A stretch of DNA of 46,089 nt. Origin: Bondarzewia mesenterica (Eukaryota > Basidiomycota > Agaricomycetes > Russulales > Bondarzewiaceae). A program made the translations under genes and the position numbers. The number at the start of each line of letters is the position of its first letter. The first letter of the stretch is position 1. The stretch spans positions 1 through 46,089 of the forward strand of contig SGPL01000255.1 in NCBI GenBank assembly GCA_004802705.1, given 5' to 3'. Of this stretch, positions 20,932 through 31,048 are shown one piece after another. Under the pieces are notes generated by a model. The model was not told the origin of the DNA and made no database searches. It saw nothing but the letters and a program-made list of their open reading frames with translations.

Positions 20932-23900
20932 ATGCAGACGGAATCAATCCCCCCTTTCTGGCCGTATCTCCAGCAACGATTCAGTGCCCTGGTATGGTCG
21001 TGTCTGGACGCGGACTTACACAAATCTGCATTGTTTTACTCCGAGAGGTATTTTGCTCTTGACCAGGACAATCATGACGCGCGCCATCTTTATGCCACAG
21101 CGATGCTTCGTGCCGGCCAAATCCACTCGTCTCTCCATCTTGTCAATCTGCCTTTGGATCGGCGGTGTAGTGGATGCTTGGGGATTAAGGCGAAATGCTG
21201 CTCTCTTCTTGGGAGGCACAGACATGCGCGCGAGGCGCTAGAGGAGAGTTTGAAGGGCCCAACATATTCACCCTCACGTTCGTCCGGTCAATTTTTTATG
21301 CCTAACCTTTTCCTGACCTACCGGTCCCGCAACAGCATTAATAGGACATACTACAACTCGTATATTTCCTAAGGAGGCTGTTCTCCACTGCCAATCTGGC
21401 CTTAACGCACTCAAGGGCAATTTACCAGACCTTGCCCGAAGGAGCTTCCGTCGAGCACTAATGCTTGATCCGATGCTATGGGAAGCTTTTCTTGGTCTTT
21501 GCAGTCTAGGTATATACTCGGCTTACTCATAATTCTGAGCATATTTAGCTTGTCCTTTCTTTTGCAGGGTCAGTACCCGAGGTAGAGGAGTTGTTCCCAT
21601 CGCGCCCACCTCCGATCCGGCGGATGCTCAATGAAGAGCACGCGCCACCACCCAAACCGCCTCCCGTCGTGCCAATAGCCACAGGGATTGGCTTTTTCAC
21701 GCCGGACACAGGCAACGCTGGAAATCTATTTCGCGCCTACAGAAACCAGCACGGACAGCCCCAGCCATTCCGAATAGCAGGGCCGCGAGATTCAATGTAT
21801 GTGTCCAAGCCAGGTATAACTTGCATATCGACCACTGATCTTGCTCCGCAGCGCGTCAAATGATTCTTTCTCCTACCCTCCCGAGCACTCCGTCCTTCAA
21901 GCACACTTCCGTTCTAAGGTGCCCCAATCCCAGACGTCCCGACCCTTGTCTTCAGCAGACGAAGCAGGCCCTGTACCCAAGAAGCTACGTTCTTCCGGTG
22001 CACGTCAACGCGCCGGTGAAGTCTCAACCAAGGCGTCTAAGCTCCCCGCACCGACGGCGGCGGTTGCAGCGGATGACGCCCGCTCGAAAAAGGCACGCGC
22101 ACGCCCGGCCTTGACTCTTTCTAACTTCTTCTCATCATCTGCCGGTCGCCGTCAACAGTCTGCGGTGACGTCCTCCAGGAATGCGACCGCCGTAGGCGGC
22201 GCCGGCAAGTTAGATCGCGAGACGAGCTTGACTACGCGACGTAGCGCACGGCTGATGACTGGTGGAAGTAAGTCATCGATACCAAGCAAGGTCAGGAATA
22301 CCACGTTTCTCAATGTTATAATAGAGACGAGATTTACTGTCACATTTTGCGCGTTTAGCCTCCACCAGTTCGAGAGCGACGGCGAGCGCCACCAAGGACG
22401 CAGTCGCAATCGCAATCCATTGACTCTGATATGGATGAAGACCCAGCACCAAGCGGAGACCACGCTAACTCACAGTCACCACCATCAGCAGCGCACTCGC
22501 GGTCGGACGAGTCACCTGCGAGTAATCAAACAGCCGCTCAAGAGCAGGCAGCACAAGAAGCTTTCGAACTAGAACAGGCGGATCAATATATCTACGATCT
22601 CATGCGGCTATTCGCAAGCGCTATGCGCGCTCTCGCCATGTACGACACGCAATTGTGCCTGGACGAGTTGGAAAAGCTGCCACATGTCCACCAACGATCT
22701 GCACTTGTCATGGCCACAGTGGGGCGGGCACATTTTGAGCGAACCGATTACACCGCTGTACGTATTCCAACACACTGACCCGGCGACTTGTCTGATCTTT
22801 CATTGGCTCTTCAACCTTATCAATTTGAATTCCCTTCTTACAGGCGGAACGTGCCTTTCAAGCCGTTCGAACGTTGGAGCCATATCGCTTATGGGATATG
22901 GAAATTTATTCGACCCTTTTGTGGCATCTGCAGAGAACCGTCCAGCTCTCGTTTTTGGCACAGGAGCTTTTGGCAATTGACCCTCGCTCGCCTCAGGCGT
23001 GGATAGCAATTGGCAATACGTTCTCGCTGCAGAAGGAACGCGCCCAGGCCTTGACATGTTTCAGGCGTGCTCAGCAGCTCGATCCAACATGCGCATATGC
23101 GTTTACGCTCGCGGGACATGAGTTGATCGACGAGGACATTGACAACGCGGTCGTGTCCTTCCAATCTGCTTTGCGTGCGGATGAACGGCATTATAACGCT
23201 TGGTATGTCGCGCAGTTCTTTGTCTGGGCCATTACGCTTTTGGTGCTGCCTTGAAGCGTGAGAGGAGTATATTTGCTCATCTGGTCGCGTGGCAGGTACG
23301 GACTGGGGACGTGTTACCTCAGAATGAGCAAGATACGAATGGCAGAATACCATTACAGGAAGGCAGCGGAGATCCATCCCAACAACGCGGTGCTGTTGGG
23401 CTGCGTCGGAATGGTGCGTACTTGGGTCATGCGACCGGAAACCGTATCGTCACTCATCGCGTCCAATTGACTGGTATCCTAGGCTGTCGAGCGCCGTGCG
23501 GATCAGGAAGGCGCTCTGGCTCTTTTCAACGAAGCCGTCAAGCTCTCGCCAGAGAACGCGCTAGTTCGTTATCGTCGAGCAAAGATGCTTATCTCAATGA
23601 AACGATACGCGGTACGTGTTTGTATGCCTTCTGTACCAATTCCGAAACCGTGTGTTGATGGGTGTGGCCAATTGTGTTCGTCTGATGCCCGTTCTTTGCT
23701 GGCGCTTTTACACAGCCTGCCGTGAAAGACTTGGAATATCTCCGGGATTCGTCGCCAGAAGAGTCAAACGTTATCTTCCAGCTGGCGCGCGCGTATCGTC
23801 TCATTGGCGATGAGGTCAAAGCGGCCCAGATGCTCGCGATCGCGCGGGACGTATCACCCAAAAGCGTGAATAAGATCAAGAAGCTGTTGGAAACCGTGAA

Positions 23901-23937
23901 GGATGAGGTTGTTGATGAGCAGATGGACGAAGGGTGA
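20932..23937 (+). CDS. CDC27: Anaphase-promoting complex subunit 3 (CDC27/APC3), TPR protein
   Basis: APC3 is a TPR scaffold of the APC/C ubiquitin ligase that binds the IR tail of Cdc20/Cdh1 and drives anaphase entry. Exons 20932-21277, 21336-21509, 21568-21796, 21852-22290, 22359-22757, 22844-23202, 23296-23413, 23483-23611 and 23716-23937 give 804 residues. N-terminal TPRs: WSCLDADLHKSALFYSERYF and HLYATAMLRAGQI. A low-complexity basic and Ser-rich linker of about 200 residues follows. C-terminal TPR array: WDMEIYSTLLWHLQRTVQLS, DPRSPQAWIAIGNTFSLQKE, DPTCAYAFTLAGHELIDEDI, WYGLGTCYLRMSKIRMAEYH and HPNNAVLLGCVGM, the strongest family signature. The stop follows EQMDEG. All introns are GT-AG and phase-consistent. 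Confidence 0.96.
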
Positions 23938-24598
23938 TCATCAGTATTGTTGGATTGTTTTCGATTTTGTAGATTCCGAGAGGTCATTTATGAGCAATGC
24001 GTGGCGAGTGTTGCCATATTGCAAGTCGGGGTAAGCGCATGAGGACGTGTTGCGCAACGTTGTGGCGCGTTATCTGGGACATATTTGGTGGGAGCACTGC
24101 ATCGGACGGTGACCCGAAGTTGTCCGACCGTGACATGACGTGACATGATGCACCCAGGGTTTGGTGCTGAAGTGAAAATGGTGTGGTGATCGAGTCACGA
24201 AGGTCGTAACGCGTTGGGCCATATAAGAACCCCTCTCGTCCCGACGTTAGACTCCTTACCCCCCCTTGTCGTCCTCCACCGTCATGTCTCCTTAATTCAC
24301 ACAAGTCCTTCCCCCGTCCCTTTCGTGAACACCTTCCCCGCGTCCCCTGTCGTCCCCTAGACAGTTTGGCGGTTCCTAGCAACAATTATGGTCGACAAGC
24401 AAGCCCGTAAATCAAAACACGGCACCATTCTGTTCGAGCCCTTCATCGTATATCGTATACACCGTTAACACAACACTGAGTTCGGTCTCGTACGTTCAGT
24501 TTCGCGTCTTGCTCAACCATTGACGCTGTTGATCCATATCTCGCGACAGACATTTTGCACCCACGCCTCGTATATCGCGCCCCACCTCCCCTTTTTTC
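23938..24598. promoter_or_regulatory. Promoter and long leader of the acidic protein gene, TATA box at 24221-24228
   Basis: The region after CDC27 contains ATATAAGA at 24221-24228, with an ACGCGT box just upstream (24209-24214). If used, transcription would start near 24250 and leave a leader of about 350 nt, pyrimidine-rich (CCTTACCCCCCC and similar), before the ATG at 24599. This is one of only two clear TATA-like elements seen in the window. No upstream gene was found. Confidence 0.45.
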
Positions 24599-25507
24599 AT
24601 GTCATCAGAACCTCCGAGTTTAGTCTCATATGCCCGGTCCAAGTTGCATTTGGCCGTTGGAAGCGGATCCAAGGACAAGTGTAGCTTGCATCGCTGGGTA
24701 CTTCTCAAAAACTCTATTACCCGCTCTCAGCCCTCTATTGTCCCTTCTTGCAACAGCAACAGTATGGCCGATGTAAATCTTGTGTATAATACTGATGTAG
24801 GAGAAGTCGAGGTGGAAGATGAGGACGTGTGCTCAGAAGAGGAACACGACTCGTTCATGTTTCCCGACGCTGGACGGTTGGTACACCAATCTCGCAGCTC
24901 GGATGCGGACGGCTCGGAATCCCAGTGGTTAGACTCTCTCCTCGAGACCCTTGGCGAAGAAGACGAAGACGAGTACGACTCCGACGTTCACCCGTCGCTG
25001 ATGCATGGCGACGATGAAGACGAGCCGCCATTCACACCCTCGACGTCCCCGATGTCTTCTTCAGACGACCTCACCATTCATCCCGTGTATTTTGATCCAC
25101 CCATTTCTATGCCGTACCCTATCGTCTATCCCCCATACCATTCCCAATTCATCCCGGCCCTCGAGTTCGGCCCCCTTAATTCACCGCTCGACTCTAGCTA
25201 CCCGCCGCTCAACGTCGCACTTCCGTACTACGACGCTGACGACGTAGACGATCTGCCTGTTCCCGATGCCATTGAAGATGAGTCTGATGACGAGTCTGAC
25301 GCGCTCTCAACACCGTCGAATTCGCGGTCCATTTCTTCCTTTGTCGAGCCTTCCACTCCCCAATCACGCCAGCGGCCTCTGCCACAGGTATACGTCGACT
25401 CGGACGATTCGTACTTCTACCCATTTGAACTCGACCCGCTCCCCTTCCCAGATGATCATCGTACATCGCCACTTGTGTTTAATAATGCCTATCATCAAGA
25501 GTGCTAG
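24599..25507 (+). CDS. Acidic single-exon protein of unknown function
   Basis: A 302-codon uninterrupted ORF, one of few intronless genes here. I do not recognise a domain. The N-terminal 50 residues are basic and hydrophobic-patterned (SLVSYARSKLHLAV, then LHRWVLLKNSI), followed by strongly acidic segments (EVEVEDEDVCSEEEHD; LGEEDEDEYDSD; AIEDESDDESD) and Pro/Tyr-rich stretches (PYPIVYPPYHSQFIPALEFG). This composition resembles a disordered regulatory or activator-like protein, but that is inference. The start at 24599 is preferred because the basic segment looks deliberate; a second Met at 24764 would remove it. Upstream lies a TATA box and a long leader, which suggests strong or regulated expression. 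Confidence 0.72.
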   Translation: MSSEPPSLVSYARSKLHLAVGSGSKDKCSLHRWVLLKNSITRSQPSIVPSCNSNSMADVNLVYNTDVGEVEVEDEDVCSEEEHDSFMFPDAGRLVHQSRSSDADGSESQWLDSLLETLGEEDEDEYDSDVHPSLMHGDDEDEPPFTPSTSPMSSSDDLTIHPVYFDPPISMPYPIVYPPYHSQFIPALEFGPLNSPLDSSYPPLNVALPYYDADDVDDLPVPDAIEDESDDESDALSTPSNSRSISSFVEPSTPQSRQRPLPQVYVDSDDSYFYPFELDPLPFPDDHRTSPLVFNNAYHQEC

Positions 25508-26252
25508 TCCCGCTCTACTGTCTGGTTGTATATACCGTCCTCCCCCGCTCTGACTGCGTCTCCTCCGTTATTTGTTGCACATGTCGTTAGTTTTTCTTTT
25601 CGTCTCTTGGGAATATAGTTGCGTTGTTATGTATATTTCATTTCAAACGGCATGACAACTGAGCAGACAGCTGGCAAGCGAGAGGCAACGCCTCGGAAAC
25701 CCAGGCCAACTTAGCGTGACGTGTGACAGGCCGATGCGATTTACTAATTGCGGAATATGTATGAGCATGATGTTACAGGTATGTCGCCTTTTTACCCCGG
25801 TTTCCTTTTCTTGTGGCGTCAAAATGCCGATTTACTCGGCGTGCTCAACTGTACATACGTACTCGATTGCCGTGTGCTCCTAAAAGCAGCACCACCATTC
25901 CGTCATAAGAACTGAATTATTTATGCCAGTGGCCAGCAGTCGACGAGCCTCGAACCAGAGGAACCAGCCTCTTCCACCATTGGTCGGAACACCCCCTCTG
26001 GTGTCATAAGGGCGGTTTAGCCAAGGTTTAGCTTTAAACTATGTACTCATGCACGGCCCTATGGATGCACGCGGCACACGCGCTCCAAACCCAGTATCCG
26101 ACGACCTCGCCGGAACCGATCTTCCAGGCAAATTGTAACATGCTGAGCCAAATTAAAGTGAGCCCTCTATCGCCAGCACGCGGCTCTTATCGCTGGTTCT
26201 CTTCCCCCCTTTTGGCTTCATTCTTGTCTATGTAAGTTTATACCGCGGCCAC
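25508..26252. other. Intergenic region between convergent genes
   Basis: No gene was identified in this 745 bp between the acidic protein gene and the SRR1-like gene. ORFs are short. The segment around 25620-25900 is AT-richer and likely 3' UTR material. No RNA gene or repeat was seen. Confidence 0.4.
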
Positions 26253-27519
26253 TTACGAAAGACAGCCTGAATTTGATTCGCCGAGGGCGTCGGCAGTCGT
26301 GATGGGCGGAAGTTCCCAGAAGGACGTGTCCGTCCGCGCTGGGAGCGACTGCGCTGGCACGAATTGGATGGCCAGGCTCGTGAACGCTGTCGCGTGAGGC
26401 GCGCCAGTCGGGAGACGTCGGGCGAGGAGACGGGGAGCTGGTTAGGAGGCGCGGCACCCAGGCCAATGATTTGAAGGGTAGAGATTAATTTTGGAAATCG
26501 GGGATCGAGACAAGGTTCGGGTAACCGGGTTTTGATTCGCGGGCGAGATTGTGGAACGAGGTCGCGTGAGTCACCGACACGTGGCTGCGATTTTGCAAGC
26601 CCACTCACCCAGGCGTGCGAGGCATGGGAACTGCGCGGCGACTTTATGTGATGGATTGCTGCATGGCAAACGAATCAGAAACGATACAAGAACACAGGCG
26701 TTAGCCGCGATAAGTGGGCAGACGCGCGACGCGCGCTTCGTTACTTACCTATCGAGATACTCGCTCAGCAGGTTGCATATCAGAAACAGGTTGGACAGGC
26801 GCTCGGCGGTCCAGTTCTCTCGCAGGAGGTTCTCATACAACTGCACATCGCAGTGGGGCATGAAGAGGATCGTGGGCGCCTCGACGCGGTGCTTTCCACG
26901 CTGTCTCGACGCACGTCAATTCTTTGTTTATTTAGGCACAGATGGCGTGAAGGTAAGTGGAGCGATTGTACTTGCTTTATTGTCGGCCAAACAAGACACG
27001 TTCAATTTGATAAGGAGGTTTACGTCCTTGGGCGTGAATGCAGGGTCGTAGACGGCCACTTTACCGCGGTCCTGTTCATTGATTCGGAAAAAAAGTATAT
27101 TACAGCAGATTCTCGCAGGGGGAGTGAGATGTACACACGAAGGAAAGATGATCACAGGTCTCAAGGAGAAAGGCCAGTTGAGATCGAGCATCGCGAGAGG
27201 CTGCGGGACACCCCAATCCTAGACAAAGGACATGTGGGGACGAAAATGACGCCTCTTTCAGGGCTTCCTTCGTCAATCCTGCAGGCGAGACCATGACCAT
27301 GAATATGGGAAGATCAGGGGGATCAGCCGGAGACGAACGATGGCATTCCTCGAGCCAGCTGCCGGTCTGTACCTCCTGCGAGCAGCGGATGTACAGATCG
27401 TATGGCGGGGTGTGCGGCACAACAGGTTTGTTGTTATTTCTCCGCTTTTTGCGTGGGCCGGATGGTTTAAAGGAGTCAGTATACTGGAATGAAGCAGAAG
27501 ATTCCACAGCGCTCGTCAT
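26253..27519 (-). CDS. SRR1/Ber1-like protein
   Basis: SRR1 was named in Arabidopsis for red-light and clock phenotypes, and yeast Ber1 affects microtubule stability; the biochemical role is unknown. Exons: 27139-27519, 26976-27071, 26749-26900, 26609-26658, 26253-26437; about 287 residues. Family motifs run in order: VLCLGLGCPAASRDARSQLA, KVAVYDPAFTPKDVNLL, APTILFMPHCDVQLYENLL, RENWTAERLSNLFLICNLL, and a C-terminal ATAFTSLAIQFV and DTSFWELPP. Intron 2 has a GC donor (AAA|GCAAGT...CAG); no GT alternative preserves the core. The last intron (171 bp) is longer than average and could hide a small exon, so residues around 225-245 are uncertain. The stop TAA overlaps a consensus GTAAGT, so a further 3' exon cannot be excluded. 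The N-terminal 30 residues are basic (KPSGPRKKRRNNNK). Confidence 0.82.
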
Positions 27520-28321
27520 GTCGTTCTGTAGAAAAATAAATCGCTACGACAACTTGATGTCACTTGAAGCAAGTGTAAAATGTATGCACTCTAATCAAGA
27601 ACAGCGTTCATTTCATGGAGGTTTCCCACGGAATTTAGACCACTACCTGCTAGACTACCTCACGAATTTCAACTCATTCATGGTTGAACTCCTCCCCCCC
27701 TTTCACTTTCTTGTGCATCAAGATCATGTAAATAGAATGTGCCACAAAGACGATACTTGGAACCAACTCGGAATCATTCAAACAAATTTGGCCTCCTTAC
27801 AAACAAATGTGGCAACAATGTACCTGAGATCTGAAGCTTGAAGCGCCAATCGATCAATGGCGTGCATGTGGGGTATAGGTACGATTCTGTAGGGTCACGC
27901 CTACTAAGCAAAGCAGCAGTGCAAGGGAAGTCGTACGGGCAAAGGCGTTAAGACTGGCGTCTTTTACGAGTACCTTAGAAGCGCGGGCACTGAAATGAGA
28001 TCCCTTTCGGGACGCCTCAAGCCCCGGGCACAGCAGTAGGCTTCGAGTAAACACCTCATGCCCACAGGCTCTAGGTGTCGTTGACGTCGACCGGGGGAAG
28101 CACTTTGCTTTACATAGCCTTGGAAAAGTACCAGTGCGCGAAGAAGAGAAGAGCAAACCCAACCACGATGACTACGGACCTCGGCTCCCTCCGTAGCACG
28201 GAACGTCCCAGGAAAGCTCATTCCGCCCACAACGGTGTTGTTCTGTGATTCAGATTCACGGTGACATACCAGTACAGTGAACACCTTTGCACCACCTTCC
28301 CATCGTATGCATCATCTAATG
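27520..28321. other. Intergenic region upstream of the SRR1-like gene
   Basis: This 800 bp lies between the SRR1-like start and the TMA20 stop, both on the minus strand. No gene is firmly supported. A minus-strand frame ending at 28110 encodes one very hydrophobic segment (VVIVVGFALLFFAHWYF, then SKAM and stop) like a single-pass membrane tail, but its start in that frame is closed by a TGA and no splice junction was found. Other ORFs have no motifs. Confidence 0.4.
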
Positions 28322-29097
28322 TCACAACTTCTGCAGTGCCCAAAGGTCGTCCCCCAGATAAGCGATGGACTCTACACCCACTCCCTTATTCAGCTTCTTC
28401 ATCTCTTCCGTGCCCAACTGCGTGATTCCGATGCCCACTGCGTGCTCTTTGCCCTCTGCATCGATGGCGATGGGGGTCCCTGCAGGCAGAGCGGCGTCCG
28501 CGGGCGGGAGGTAACCACCCGCAGAGGTCATTCCGGGACACATCATGTGTGCACCGCTCAGCAGGAAGCGGATGGCTCCGCGGTCGATCCGGACATGCGG
28601 CAGAATGAAAGGATCTGTGAGGCAACACGGCGCGTCTCTTCAACATCTCCGTTGTCACGATGCGAGAAAAACGGGACAGAATTAAGACGCACATTTATGA
28701 AGCAACCGGAGCGTGGGATAGAACGGCCCGTCAAAGTGCTGGAAAAACAGCGGCTCACCATGCAAGGTGAAGATCGCGATATGTTCTCTGCTATGATTAA
28801 AGCGTACATCAGAAATGAGATCCGGAACCCTCGTGTCATCTGGTCAAAAAGAGGACGCAAAACGAAAACAACGGACCATTTTACGTGCACGATCGATTCC
28901 TTCTTTGGCCATATCTCTTCGAGTGTCTCTGCGTCAATCTTCCATTGAGAGAGGATGCTCGATCTTATGGATCGCTGTACTGAGGACTTCACGGGGGTCT
29001 GTCCCGAGATATCAGATGATGGTTGAAACCTTTTGATATCTTGGTCAGTGGTTTAGCGATAGTGAGTAGGGGCGGCGATGACCTACTTTTTGAACAT
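28322..29097 (-). CDS. TMA20: Tma20/MCT-1-like PUA-domain translation factor
   Basis: Tma20 (human MCTS1) pairs with Tma22/DENR, binds the 40S subunit and acts in ribosome recycling and reinitiation. Exons 29087-29097 (11 nt), 28877-29029, 28693-28790 and 28322-28614 give 184 residues, matching the family. It opens MFKKF, continues [16 protein letters not shown] and [12 protein letters not shown], then [20 protein letters not shown], all conserved. The C-terminal PUA domain reads [40 protein letters not shown] and [13 protein letters not shown]. The small first exon splits the fourth codon; the split is required to restore the conserved MFKKF start. No second gene for the Tma22 partner is in the window. 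Confidence 0.94.
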
Positions 29098-31048
29098 CGA
29101 GGACGTGTTTGAAATGATCAAGAGTCTTCACCCAAGTGCAGCCAGTTTCGGCATTTACCGGACCAGTGACATCATGACAAGGTCCTGTTTCGAGGACTCT
29201 ATCCGATTACTGTTCAGTTAAGGAGCTCATCGTCAAAAACACAGAAATGTGCGATAATGCATGCGTTCAACGGCCTTTCATTGCGATCTAGTTCAGTCAT
29301 AGATAGCATTTCTTCCAATCAGGGCTCATCTCGACCTGAAGTTCTGCATTGGAGTACCATTGACGTACACATCAATTTTGAATAAGCCTACATAGGCTCG
29401 TCCCAATCGGAGGAAATCCAAACGGCGACAGGCATGCGATGAAGGCGTGGTCAAGTTGTATTCGCATTCTCTCTGCCTGCCGGCATCGAATAGCATCTCG
29501 TCGACAAATTATCACACCCTCAAAAAGGACATCTCTCGATCGCGTTCTTCAAGAGGAAGGGCCAGCCTTCAAATATTGGCGGACAGATAGATGTGCCCAC
29601 GGATCCGAATAGCATCCTGAGACTCACCAGCTAAACTCGACTGCACCGCGACTCAACCTGACTCGAGGCCTAGTCAGGCGGTAAATGAGACATTCCTGTT
29701 AGGTCCCGAGAATCCATTATGAGGTCCGATGCTATTGTAGCCTGCGTTCACACGTGAGTCACCGTGTCGTCCATCTCAGGATACAGCTTGTGGTATCTCG
29801 GACTGATAGCCTATCATCAAAGTCCACGAGGAGGCTCACATCCCAAATTCGTAGCGGCTGTTCAACATCCTTTCGAGGTTGAAAAATGATTGGACTGCTC
29901 CAGGGAAATTCACCCGACGATAGTCCAGAGACAAAGAGAGACTCCAGCATGGTGTCTTTAGCCCTGTCGGAGTCATTCGGACCGGACCGCCTGGAGGGGT
30001 TTATCCATGAATGGCTGCACCATCTGAGAAGAAAGGAAAAAAGAGGGAGCCAGTCTTCCAGGCTGAAGATAGCCGCGACCAACTCGAAGCCACGATGCGA
30101 CGTCCTCGAACACTCCTCGAACGTGCCTCGAGCATAAATATCGCAAAACCAGCAGATCCGCATTATTTTCAATACACACGCAGCAGGCGAAGTCAAGCGA
30201 CGAACCAAGCACCGTAACATTTAAACAGCAGCGTTTGAGCATGAGCAAGTACGAAGATCTGCAGCCTTGTCATGGTGGGGCCAGTTTTAAATAGGTACAG
30301 TAGATGGTCGACGTCGTCCGTTGTCATGAGGTCAAGCAGCAGGTGCATCACCACGTACCTTGCGACCTTAAGTCATGTCAAAGGTATGTCAGACGTGTAC
30401 AGACGAGATCCCACTGCCTCAGGCTTAGAGTGTGAAGACCAGCCTATAATTGCTGGGACCACTGATATTGGGCAGAAAATTAGACTGTTAGGAGGATGGA
30501 GACTGCGTCTCGTACTGGAAGCGCGAGTTTGAGATCAACTCGTCTTCCAATATGCAGATCAGTGGGTGATACAACATTGTAATCTTATATCTGCTGCTTC
30601 AAAACGCGTTCAATGTAAGTCTTCTCGTGTCAGCTCATAAGAAAGACCAGACGGACCAGCAAGAATACTCACATAATTTACTCATCCAGAAGTTGGAATG
30701 TCAATCCCATCACATCGGATGACCGTATTTTCTGCATTAATTTATTCTCCTTGCTGGCTGTAAAGCCTATCGTTACATCCAAAAAATATGCGAAGCGAAC
30801 GCGGAACAATAATAGCGACGTGAGCTTGTTGATACTGCTGGTACCATGGGGGTTGGGGGTCTGAGGGCAGGGGCGAGGGTTGGGGGATGCAAATACAGCG
30901 AAGGGGGAGATGATGATATGACGGGATGTGACGATGAGCGGATGGGCAACAACAGGGGAGAAATGAAGATCAGGGATCAGAACGCATAAAGTGAAATGAA
31001 ATGCAATAAACGAAAACCGAACTGCGCATCATCAAGTTCCAGACTGTA
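29098..31048. other. Unresolved 1.95 kb region with coding-like fragments on the minus strand
   Basis: No known family was recognised. On the minus strand several short open stretches look protein-like: one starting ATG near 30570 (MLYHPLICILEDELISNSRF), one around 30350-30220 (MHLLLDLMTTDDVDHLLYLF), the 153-codon ORF 29759-30220 (ending with a DVSLLVDFDDRLSVRD-type segment), and a 60-codon frame ending at 29326 (RRLDFLRLGRAYVGLFKIDV). They are in order and on one strand, as expected of a multi-exon gene or decayed gene, but I could not join them into one in-phase model. The XPO1-proximal 450 bp (30600-31048) show no coding signal. Confidence 0.3.

Noticed and set aside
24599..25553. Overlapping Arg/Pro-rich ORFs in the other frames of the acidic protein gene
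   Set aside because: Typical out-of-frame translations of an acidic, CT-rich coding sequence.
26228..26608. 126-codon ORF as a separate gene downstream of SRR1
   Set aside because: It begins at a splice donor (GTG) of the SRR1-like gene and overlaps its last exon in another frame, where the conserved FTSLAIQFV and SFWELPP are found.
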